Below, in pieces: positions 13,501-23,400 of a DNA stretch of 64,000 bases. Under the pieces are notes generated by a model, which made no database searches, was not told the DNA's origin, and was given only the letters and a program-made list of their open reading frames with translations. The stretch comes from Dirofilaria immitis (taxonomy: Eukaryota > Nematoda > Chromadorea > Rhabditida > Onchocercidae), in NCBI GenBank assembly GCA_024305405.1, contig JAKNDB010000109.1, forward strand, positions 1,054,001 to 1,118,000, read 5' to 3'. Position numbers and translations under genes: made by a program. The number at the start of each line of letters is the position of its first letter. Positions within the stretch are counted from its first letter, which is position 1.

Positions 13501-16500
13501 CTTTTTATAGATACTTCTTCCCATCAATAAGTGAGTTGATCATTTTATGATTTAAAATTTAAAATTCTTAGGCCAAAAAGTTACATTAATTACTTTGAAA
13601 AAAAAAAAAAAAAAAAGAAAACGAGTCTTTCTGGCTTTTGTAATCAAATACACGTAGCCATTCATTTTATAATTATGTCATAGTTCATCTGCAGAAGTTC
13701 AGAATCTGTATTTAAGTAATTTTGCCGTAAGCAAAAATAAGAAAATAGTGGATTTTCAATTTTCCAGAAAAGTTGTAATGATATTCTTATCTATTTTTCG
13801 ATTTCTTTACCTTTCTAGTTACTAAATGTATGATGCGAATTTATTTTAACATCAAATACTAAATAATATCCACCAATTCAATAACATAAAAACTAAAAGA
13901 TCGCGGCCAAGTAGATTCATTAGCTATTTCCCAGGACAGCGAGCAGAATTTTCCGAATTATCTATTTTAATTGCTTAATTCAAATAACATACATATACAC
14001 AAGTAAATTTCCCAATTAAAATTTTTACGACAAATGATTTTGTTCAATATCTACTTATATGAAAAACCAGGCATATGTTAAGATTTCGGAGAAAAAACCC
14101 GCAGATTTTATAAAATTCTTCTCTTCTTTTAATGTTGTAACAATAGGCAGAAAGATTTACAATTCTATAGAATAAATAAATATCAAGTAAGAGAAACAGA
14201 AGAGTATCAGAATTTTTAAAATTAGGATCACTGTCACTGCATTTCATGTTTTATGTATAACAGATAAATAGATGTTATACAAAATTGATTGGCATAGAAG
14301 AGTCAAAATTATTTAAAATTATAATGATGTTATACAAAATTGATTGGGAGAGAAGATGCAAAACTATTTCAAAATTATATGATTGAACTTCGATCTCTAG
14401 AAAGATGAGGTACTTTTGCAGTGTAGAAAGTATGTGATCTAGAAGAGCTCAGATCTGGAATAGTTATATCGGATATCCATAACCTGTTATTATTTCAATG
14501 CTTTGAGCTTAATTCCACTTAATGTGCTCATTATACTTCACTTCTTTTTTTCATTCTATTACATATTGAAATTAACGGAAATGATACAATCACTTGTTCA
14601 CTGAAATAAACCATTTTAAAAATTTTGAAATGGATTATACCTCCCAAAATCACAATGAATGAAAAAATAGACCCGGACAATTTAAACATAAAATCTAATT
14701 CAACATATCACTTACTTTTATTAAATTCTAACAAAAAGCAAAACCTATCAAAACTAACCAAATTAGCTACATATTTATATCAAGTTTCAATTTTCAGAAT
14801 ATTCCAATGCATGAGTACTATCTTACCTGACGCTATATGAGCATTAAAAAAGAAACCTTTCCAGTATCCTAGAATAATATGCCAAAGCGAACTGAAATAT
14901 GTCTGTTTTTCCTTTTTTTCCCTGAGTTTTAGATAGAACTATTTCTATATTAAATTTATCATCCCCTAAATTGTATTATTCCTACTTTAAATGACAATTT
15001 ATCGACATTGCCATGTTATCTTGATTTTGAAAAAATGCAACTACTATTTGTTGATAACACAATTAAATGTCTAACCATATCAATTCATCTGCTAATTAAA
15101 GATTGAAACCTTGACTTCTGCAAAACCATTTCTATAAATGCTGCATTTTCTAAAAAAAAAAAAAGAGCATCATGAAACCTGTTTCTTTCAAACAACGTAT
15201 GTTGATGTGCGGTTGCATCTTTCCGTGCGATGATTCCCGGTGACTTTGCCGACTTGTCCACTGACGGTTGTCGATAACGACTCCATGGCTAGACAAAAAC
15301 AAAAACTGTATATATTTCTCATACACTAAATAAGAACATCATTAATTTAACGAAAAGACACAACATTAATGATGACCCATAGATAATAGTTAAGAGAGAT
15401 ACTTTAAATTGGTCTAATTTCCGCAATATTACTAACAATACGATAATTATAGGACACAGTATTTATTAATTACTAAAGCTGAGTCATTTATTTTCCCATA
15501 CGTTCTATTTTAATCTATTAAACATTCTATTCTCTTCTATTATATTGCTGTATACACTGTTCTCGATCCAAAAGATAAATTCCTTCGAGCAATTTACAAT
15601 ATTTCCCGAATTTCTTTTTTTTTTTTTTTCAAAAACAACTGACATAAAAGTTTTACTACACGCACATTGCTGCAGGTTCGCAAATGCTAGGGAAAGATAT
15701 CCCATCTTGACTCCGATAATTCTTTTTGCAAATGATTTGAATAATTGCTAGCTACCTAGATGCATTCTTTCTTAAACACTGTCAACATCAAGAAACAAGT
15801 GATTTTACTTAGAAAAAAAGAAACAAAAACAAACCGAATAAGGTTTAGCAGGTCTTGATAGACGCCAATCCCGCTGTACCGCTTCAAGACGTGATCGTTC
15901 CTCGCCAGAAAGCCAATTTGAGGTACCACTTAAATTGTAAATCGCGGACTATTCATATTAAAAACTAAATTTTATGAAAAATTTAGTCTAATAAATCTTA
16001 ATTACTAAAATAAGATTATAGTTATGGAATTGAAATATGAGAAATAGTACCATCGATGATGCCAACAATGAACATTTGCAGCAGGACGAAATTTTCTTTC
16101 GGGCAACTTTAGCTTAACATGAAATTTCATTACGTAGAAATTGAGACATATAACTGTACTGTGATTGATTGAAACTTCAATTTTGACAAGGATTTCATCA
16201 ACTTTCATTCTGTTGTCATTTCGGTACGTCAAGTTTCAATTTCTTTTAGAATATCCTATAGTCTAAATATAAATCAATCAGACATATGCAAAAATAGTAG
16301 TACTTCAGCAAACGATACAATCAGGCTTATTAAAGACTGTTCAACCATTCAATATAGTGATTGCTGCTGCCAATTTGGATCTCTCTTGGCTGATACATAT
16401 CAACACTATGCCTCCACGATTTGTACGAAACATACGAGCGTGCAAAACTTTTTAGGATGAAAAAAAAAGGGAAAACCCAAGATTTAACTAATGGTCGACG

Positions 16501-19500
16501 AAATAGTTTAGATGAAAATAGAAATAGCGAAAAGAATAGCAAAGAAAAATATTTTGCAAATAAGCAACATTTTACTGGAAAGCAAGTTAGATTTTAAAAT
16601 TGTGAAATTTTTTTATAAAAATAAACTCTAGCTAAGCAAAAGATAAATGATTCAGACAAACAATCATTGATTTTTCAAATTTAAAAAGCTAAAAATGAAG
16701 TGAAATATTGAAAGAGATTATTTCTCCTTTTTTTGGCAAATAAATAAAAAATGAAAGACTAAATATTCTTTATTAATAATAAAAATTATATAGCTCAAAA
16801 AAAACTTCTAAAATTATTATTAAGGCAAAACTTTGAATAATTTAATAGCAAAAAGAAAAGAAGTAATAAATATTCAAATAGTTTCCACCTCAATTTTCAC
16901 ATAATAAACAGGAAACGATGATTATGAATTTTCGAAATTATTTCTCTTCAAAAATTCAAATGAACCAAAACTATCGTGGTACGGTACAAGATGCGCGCAT
17001 TTATAAGAGACATATGCGCATAAAAAAAGGAAAAAAACCGCATAAATCCAAAAAGATAACATTACAAAACATAATATTTATATTTGACTATTCATACAAT
17101 AAGAAATAATAATTTCTCAATTTTCGAGAAAGCCAAACGATCCTCCTTTAATCATTTATTTATGAGACGGTCTTTTTTTTTCTTTTTAAAAATATGATTC
17201 TTGAGTGTAATCTAATACATCAAATAGATTTAAATAATCATTTGACCCATCAAAATGTAATAGTCTTATCAGATGATTTCACGTGAGAAATAAGAAATAA
17301 ATTACAGTAACGCTTCAAAATGATAGGAAAAAAGTTTAGTAAAAAAAAAAAACAAAACAAAACAAAACAAAAAAATTACAACGCTAATGTTGTTGTTAAT
17401 ATCTATTAATCGAAAATTGTTAGGATTTTTGCATAATATCTTTAGTCTTGAGATCTATTTGATTAAATGTCATCATAAAATTCCGTTTTTAACAACATGC
17501 ATCTATCATCGATAACGTTGTTATCAACGCTTGCAAATGTACTTTTTTTTGATAACAAAAACGTGGAAAAATATCTTATAGTAAAGACTGGTTTTATTTT
17601 TAAAATCAGTTTGCTCATTCTTTTTGTTTTTTTCATTTATCAATAATTACTATATGGGTAATAATTTATCGGTTTTATGTTTTCGAATTCAGAAGAAGTT
17701 CGCATATTTCTTATTTGACTAGATTTACAGATTATATTAATTTTAGGGTTATTTTCGATGTTAAAATATCAGTATAGCAATATCTGATCTAAATTATATC
17801 AAACTAATTACGGATTATAATTTGGCTAATCATAACGTATAGAAGCAAAAATAATAAACTCATTTCAAGAATAATCATCTACTCAGAAGCATCCAAATGT
17901 TTTAAGTAGTTATAACATTTGAAAAATTCATGTTTAAAATAAACTTACATATATTGCTGAATAGTGATAATAGTCACACTACCGATAAATGACCGATTGT
18001 TTTATTGATAATATAACTACACATACACATATACATAGACACATACACATACACACACACACACACATACACATACACATACACACACACACGCACATAC
18101 ATTTTATTAAATCTATTCACAACTTTCAATTTTTGTTTTTCACAAATGTACATCTTTCAACATACAAATCATTAAATAAACAAATGATCCAGTCTTTCTA
18201 TATTTTTCATTCAATTTTCTTAAAAATCATTAAATTGAAGACTGTACTTGATCAATGAATAGTGGTAATATTCCAGATTACTGCAAAAATTTACTATGAC
18301 GTGTGTGTACTGATTTCATTTAGAAATTTCTATTTCATTTAAACATCTTATGAAAAATAAATAGAAAACGAATGATACCCAAGGGAGAAGAATTTTTAAA
18401 TTTATTTGCCGTAAATGAAAATTTTTAACGAGATAAATGTTGACAACAAAATTTCCCCTTGATAATATTTCTGTTATCTGAAAAGAATGAAGCAAAAACG
18501 ATGAAATTAAAAAAAAAATCCTACATTTTACGACATGGGAAAAAAATGCTTATTAAGCTTTAAGAACCTTTGTTGACATAACTTCAGTAATCAATAAAGC
18601 AAGAAATAATAGAAGGCTATCTATTTTCTAAATAGATTCTTTATTTTCATAAGTTGTTTAGGTTAGCATAGCAATTGGTGCAATTTGGATTGGATACCAA
18701 TGAAAAAGTTTTAGTTTACTTTTTGCAGCAGTGAACTTATGAAAGAACAGGATCGTCTCGTCCTCAACGTTAAACAAAGTTGGATGTCTTACGAACGAAA
18801 TGATGAAAAATATTTCGTAATTAATTAAAATTGATGAAAACTGTTAATTAGACATGGAGAAATTTTTCTGATGCAACTAAAGGAATCAAAATAAACCTTC
18901 ATCACTGAAGAAGACCCATCCAAAATAATCAGCAACCTTTTATCATTCAATCAGAGATGAATACATTTCGTATAAATGAATGAAATAAAAAAGAGTTTGA
19001 AAAAACAAGAAGACTGTTCTCGAATGTTGATTGATAGGGTTCGACACAGATTTAGCTGGTGAAGATTATCATAAAGAAATAGTTTGTTCATAAATTTTCT
19101 GGCAAAATGCCTAGAGATAACGTCAGAAACGCTCCAATATGTTGAAATTGCTCAATTAGATGAGGAAAAGCATAATTCAGAAAAGCCATTCTTGCATGAA
19201 ATAAGAAACAGAATCCTGGATTAAACAATCTGAACATTTCAGAAAGTATGGATCATGATGATAAGACTAAGAAGCTATTATTATCATGATTTTAGCAAAT
19301 ACCTAGGTTTCATAATTAAAGCAGCAGCCTAGATTGTATTGCCTGTCGATCAAATCCATTCCTATCGTTTAAATAATTCAACTTTAACCTGACATAGAAA
19401 AAATACCGTTAAATATGGTGGACAGAAAGAAAAAGAAAATCAAAAACTTACACCAAAAAGTTGGTGATGACTTTGAAACAAGTATTTCCTAGGTTTAATT

Positions 19501-20682
19501 TAGATGAATCCTTGGTATCAGATTATGATCGATTATTTAACAATAAAAGTACAGATTTTATAAACAACATCCGGAAACTGCATCAGAGAGCAGCTAAATA
19601 AAAATATAAGCAAATCATGGAGAAATATCTCCTCATTTCATATTTCAAAATACCATATATAGTCATTAATGTTGTTCCAGTAGAAATATTTAACTAGAAA
19701 AATCGGGAATAATATAGTATTAGTATAAAAAAATAAATATAACGAATAGTTTTGAAATGCAGTGACAGTAAACAGGTATTACATATGATGATTCTTCAGC
19801 AATATATAAAAATTAATAAAAAAATTATAATGAAGGAAGAATACGTTCCAGTTCTTGATTAAGTGAAGACTGAAAATGAATAATACGTTTAAAAGGTATT
19901 AGATATTAAAATTAATAGAAATGATTTTTGAAATTCAAAAAGATTCATTTTATCTCTATTCTTGAGGAGAAAAAGTGGATCAAAAACATCAATTACTTTA
20001 AATATTAATTATGATATTAATATCAAACATGAAAGAAAATAAAAGTGCAGAAGTAGATTGAGATTTAAGTTACAAATATTGCAATCAATGTGTTATAACA
20101 CAAATACAAATTGTTAGTATGCAGTGATTTCAGCAAATCACTTTAACATTTTTGATTTATTTATTTTAATTTACTGATAATCAAAAACTGTCCTAGGCAA
20201 CTTTCTAGAAAACTAGAAGTATATGCAGTTTATGATTGTTTCACGATTCGTTTTCATGAGTTCATTTAAATTTCGAAATGCAATGCATTTCGCTCTTTAT
20301 CATTTCGAAGGAAAAAAAAACGAGTTAAAACATGAAAGATTAATTCGTGACGAATTGATAGGAAGAGGTCAAAGTCTCGCTCAGATTCGAGTCTCTTTCA
20401 TCAGAAATTAAATTTTCGGTTCGCTCACTTTTCAGATTAATACTCTCAATGAATTATGATTAAACAGAAATGACAATATGGATTTCATGCAATCAAAACC
20501 AAACAAAAATAAAAGAAGTCACTTCCCGATATGTATTATTCCAGAAGATTTACGACCTGATTATTTTTCTCATCTTCTAAACAATTTTGATCAATAAACT
20601 GCATTATCATGGGTAATTCGTAACTTCCAAGTTGCTTGCATCAAAATTATAACCAATACAATTTATACATATTGAATGTGTT

Positions 20683-20714
<32 letters not shown>

Positions 20715-23232
20715 AAACATAAAGCACCACAAAACAAAAAAAAAAAGGAACTACTATTAGTTACCACTACACACAATTCGTAGTAAACAATCATTTTCAG
20801 CAGGTGTAAAAAACTGCCTAGGGTAAGAAATGGGTAAAATTACTAGACAAACGGGATGTGTTATTAAGAATGTATGAACAATTTTTTCTATTTCATGCAC
20901 AGAAACAACAAATTCGGATTCTGATAAAGTAAAGAATCAATTTTGATAAAATAAAGAATCAAACCCGTATGTTTCCCACTTCTGATTTCTTCAGCAATTA
21001 TAAAGCATGAATATCGAAAACGACAAATATTTCCAGTATAAACAAAAATAAAACATTCATCAATCATTAATCATAGCTCTCAGAGCAGAGAGAAAACGTT
21101 TTTGATAATAGAACAAAAACGTAATCCAACTATTGAACTTTTATAAAATATTAATACTTAATTTCACCAGAAAAAAGTTTTAGTATTTAATTCCAACAGG
21201 AAAAAACTTTAGTATCTAATTCTATCGAAAAAACTACAGTATATAGTACTAACAGAAAAAAAACCCACGAATACCTAATAGTTACAGGTTAATTAAAACA
21301 TACTGTGCGGAATGCGTAGCGATATCTCGGTTCATCTTCGAGAAATGCTGCTTAACAGAAATACCGCTTAACAACAATTGGTGAAGAAAAAATGATAAGC
21401 GAAAGTGAAATTTTATTTTAAAATAATGTTTTACAATTTGTTTTGCTAAAAAAATTTGCATACTATTTTGTTATTTAAATTTTAGGAAACATTTCATTTT
21501 ATGACGCATGCTTATTAGTCATCAGACGAATTGCTCCAAATGTTATTATAGCGATATCCAATTCTCTTAACTATACTGTTATTTTTCTGGGTGATTTCCA
21601 AATAATAGTCAAAAAATCAAAGAGTAATCAAAATGATCAATTAATATTCATTTCATATTTGTAGCAAAGGTTTTGGAGATTAGCACTGGTGAAAAATAAA
21701 CTCTTATCCTCTGATTACGAAGATTATAACATTTTCGAAGCTTTTTTAGAATAATGAAAGATGAAGTAATGAAATGATAATTTAGATTTGTTTGATTGCT
21801 TGAATGACAAAAAAATTATCCCCGGTTTATCGATTTTTATTATTTTCTAATTCATTATGAATGATTTAATTCATTAAAATATTTCAGAATTCTTTTATCA
21901 GTTCCATTACATATACTTGCCAAACATTTATATTTAGGGTTACATCGTCCGAAATTAACAACATTTCTTGAAATATGTTCAGAATTGGAAAATTTCGATA
22001 TTAGATGAACAGAAGTGGAATTCACATCGAGATCAGGAGGCATCTTTTACTTTCATATTTAATTATTATTATTATTCTTAACAATAAGAGCAACTTTTCA
22101 CTTCGTTGTTTAAACTATTCTCGAACTACATGAGAAATACTATAAAGTCCTACGTTAAAAAGATTATAGTTCCGTTATAAAATATCTTTACTTTTTTACA
22201 AAAATATTCACATTTAAGAATATAATTAATGCAATTTCTTTCAACTAGGTAATCACATTTATCTAGATTACCAAAATCAAGAAGGCCATATCTGTTCCTT
22301 TATTTCAGAAAAAGTTGAAAGCTGTTACTACCTATTCTTAGTTCAATTTTAATACATCTATATCTATTGCTGACGTAGATTGGGAATAATGTGATCCATG
22401 TAATGAATTACATTCATATTAATTAGATAAAAATGACCGTTATTTTTTCCTGGAAATTAAGTCGAAAAAACAAAGTGCCAAGCAAAGAGGCTTCTTTAGA
22501 AATTTATATTCTAACAATGATCATATAGCTGTAACATTATTATATCATATAATGATGATGAAAAAAGCAAGATAAGTGTGAGTATAATTCAGTTATTTTG
22601 AATATTAGAGATTTTAAATATACTGAAAAGTCTCAGATAAAATATTTGAAGAAAAGAAATAAAAAGTAGATGTAAGTTACATAAAAGAAAATTAAATAAT
22701 TTCTCACGAATAAAACGTGATAAGAAAGCAGGTGTTAGCCATTTTGCAGTTGTTCAATATCTTCACATTATAGGCGATCGGTAATCGGTAAAGGATTTGG
22801 ATTATTTTCAGAAATTAAATTCCAACATATATAGATCAAATTCAGAGTTTTACAGACTATTTTTCGACCGACTGTGATACCATTAAGGATATTAATTGTA
22901 CACAATAATTAGATATCTCGAAGCATCCAGGACAATAATAATAATAATAATAATAATAATATTCAAGGCAGCTTTGAAGCAACTGAGTAGTAATCAAGAA
23001 AAATGTATGATATTCAGCATACCTGTTTACAAAGTCCATTACTGCAAAATGTTCATTGCTAGCATTAAAGATAAGTGAATAAATATAGATTAGCGTATTC
23101 ACCAGCTAACCTGGCTACTGGTTCTTGAGTATGAGAATCCTCATTAACTCGACGCATAACACGCTTGCGGTAGCCGGATTGCGTCGTGTTGGTTTTCCGA
23201 CAATCCGCCGCTACTGCGTCCTTCTCATCCAT
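1..23232 (-). CDS. wnk-1: WNK-family serine/threonine kinase, spliced, 3' end outside window
   Basis: WNK kinases sense chloride and osmotic state and phosphorylate the SPAK/OSR1 kinases (GCK-3 in C. elegans), which control cation-chloride transport. Coding exons on the minus strand, in order: 23232-23111, 15928-15835, 15288-15179, 13201-13027, 12689-12605, 12329-12203, 11643-11532, 11198-11117, 10934-10748, 10548-10391, 10130-10036, 9879-9768, 9645-9457, 9357-9224, 8790-8564, 8314-8222, 7726-7658, 7581-7315, 7124-6823, 5868-5619, 5370-5024, 4945-4781, 3964-3308, 1502-1428 (less sure), 617-562 and 276-1 (runs off the edge). Each has GT/AG borders. All junctions keep phase once one base is restored in each of five A/T runs. 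The start is the [13 protein letters not shown]; no earlier coding exon was seen. The total is about 1,520 codons without a stop, within the usual size for WNKs. The identity is certain; the exact N-terminal exons and the 1428-1502 exon are my inference. Confidence 0.93.
1838..1880. repeat. (CAG)/(CAA) trinucleotide repeat in WNK intron
   Basis: Three CAG-type units followed by about ten CAA units. It lies in an intron of the WNK gene on the opposite strand, so it is read as TTG/CTG there and is not translated. Confidence 0.85.
7658..8790 (-). other. wnk-1: WNK poly-Gln tract and second PF2-like domain
   Basis: Exon 8790-8564 opens [14 protein letters not shown], runs through about 30 glutamine-rich residues, then [20 protein letters not shown], and passes into [17 protein letters not shown]. 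Exon 8314-8222 continues [20 protein letters not shown] and exon 7726-7658 ends [20 protein letters not shown]. This is the second PF2-like fold found downstream in nematode and vertebrate WNKs. As printed, the frame stops (TGA) right after the lysine-rich KHKKSKKK. Adding one A to the five-base run at 8615-8619 restores VVIEVLRVV and the exon phase. Confidence 0.85.
8690..8770 (-). repeat. CAA/CAG repeat coding the WNK poly-Gln tract
   Basis: Mixed CAA and CAG codons with interspersed TCG/TCA serine codons, inside the exon 8790-8564. The codon mixing suggests selection for the glutamine tract rather than recent slippage of one triplet. Confidence 0.75.
9224..9645 (-). other. wnk-1: WNK first PF2-like domain and following coiled coil
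   Basis: Exon 9645-9457 encodes [20 protein letters not shown], then [20 protein letters not shown] and [20 protein letters not shown]. This matches the autoinhibitory PF2/OSR1_C-like domain that directly follows the kinase domain in WNKs. Exon 9357-9224 is an Arg/Glu/Gln-rich helix ([20 protein letters not shown] and on). Its last codons only join the next exon in phase if one A is added to the run at 9234-9236, which gives a smooth ...[17 protein letters not shown] junction. Confidence 0.9.
10036..12329 (-). other. wnk-1: WNK protein kinase domain (seven exons)
   Basis: The domain starts [20 protein letters not shown], about residue 197 of my model. As in all WNKs, the beta-3 position has cysteine (VAVAWCEL) and the catalytic lysine sits in the glycine loop (SFK, near residue 212). 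Then follow [40 protein letters not shown], the catalytic loop HRDLKCDN, the DLG magnesium motif with DLGLATL (the leucines that form the chloride-binding pocket in WNK1), the activation loop [17 protein letters not shown], and [13 protein letters not shown]. The domain ends near [20 protein letters not shown]. All catalytic residues are present. Two one-base gaps interrupt it, at 12318-12321 and 11535-11538. Both lie in four-base A/T runs and I treat them as assembly errors. Confidence 0.96.
14271..14380. repeat. Tandem duplication, 55-bp unit
   Basis: Two adjacent copies beginning GATGTTATACAAAATTGATT, at 14271 and 14326, with several substitutions between them. They lie in the WNK intron between exons 3 and 4. 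Confidence 0.8.
18018..18102. repeat. (CA)n / (CACATA)n microsatellite
   Basis: About 85 bases of alternating CA with frequent CACATA variants in WNK intron 1. The His/Thr/Ile-rich open frame that crosses it is a by-product of the repeat and not a gene. Confidence 0.9.
22933..22961. repeat. (AAT)n microsatellite
   Basis: About nine to ten AAT units in WNK intron 1, close to the first coding exon. Poly-Ile and poly-Tyr frames over it are repeat by-products. Confidence 0.9.
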
Positions 23233-23281
23233 TTTCAGAAGTGGTTAACGTGACAATTCACAAAAACTAACGTTAACCACT
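23230..23281 (-). promoter_or_regulatory. WNK leader with 12-bp hairpin and possible trans-splice acceptor
   Basis: Just 5' of the WNK start codon the arms 23240-23251 and 23270-23281 are a perfect 12-bp inverted repeat (AGTGGTTAACGT) around an 18-base loop. On the minus strand the sequence GTTTCTGTAG ends at 23280, which could serve as a spliced-leader acceptor, giving a leader of about 47 bases. The AG would be the first two bases of the hairpin's 5' arm. The hairpin is seen directly; the splice role is inferred. Confidence 0.45.
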
Positions 23282-23289
23282 ACAGAAAC

Positions 23290-23400
23290 TTTTCTATATC
23301 GGATCAATGCAGATGATCCGCCCCGAGGAGGCAAATTGCAATAAACACGCAGGATGGAAACAACTGACGTTAGAGCCCACGACGTTTGGCTCTACACTTT
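23290..23400 (-). promoter_or_regulatory. GC-richer block upstream of WNK with two short inverted repeats
   Basis: This stretch is clearly less AT-rich than its surroundings. It contains the inverted repeat CGGATCA-7 bases-TGATCCG near 23298-23318 and TAGAGCC-10 bases-GGCTCTA near 23371-23394. It lies directly upstream of the WNK leader and is a candidate core promoter or leader region. No TATA box or other named element was recognised. Confidence 0.3.

Larger units (their letters stand above)
15929..23110 (-). other. WNK intron 1 (7.2 kb), no intact gene
   Basis: This long first intron lies between the start exon and the next coding exon. It holds AT-rich sequence, a (CA)-type repeat near 18018-18102, A-rich tracts at 17341-17376 and 20687-20746, an (AAT) run at 22933-22961, and short degenerate tandem repeats near 21150-21275. 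Two or three short plus-strand reading frames around 18739-19601 look somewhat coding-like but do not join into a gene. Large first introns often hold enhancers, but nothing here proves that. Confidence 0.6.
15179..23232 (-). other. wnk-1: WNK N-terminal exons 1-3
   Basis: Exon 1 (23232-23111) encodes a basic start, [20 protein letters not shown] and on to an arginine-rich YRKRVMRR stretch, and ends in a split codon before GTTAGC. Exon 2 (15928-15835) supplies the third base of that codon and reads [20 protein letters not shown], ending before GTTTG. Exon 3 (15288-15179) begins [18 protein letters not shown] and ends AACAG/GTTTCA. It joins in phase to exon 4 (13201-13027), which carries [14 protein letters not shown] and an acidic stretch. 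These exons were joined only by phase and by codon-like sequence, because this part of WNK proteins is poorly conserved. An alternative acceptor for exon 2 lies at 15949-15950 and would add residues SAIYNLS but would need a different upstream phase. Confidence 0.72.

Noticed and set aside
17989..18258. 89-codon His/Thr/Ile-rich open frame
   Set aside because: It is made by the CA microsatellite and has no other coding sign.
20223..20411. Plus-strand frame [20 protein letters not shown] in WNK intron 1
   Set aside because: No splice context, no domain and composition typical of AT-rich noise.
1..23232. WNK locus as a pseudogene because of five frame breaks
   Set aside because: All breaks sit in A/T runs, all catalytic residues and splice sites are intact, and the same pattern occurs in the other three genes. 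Assembly error is the simpler cause.
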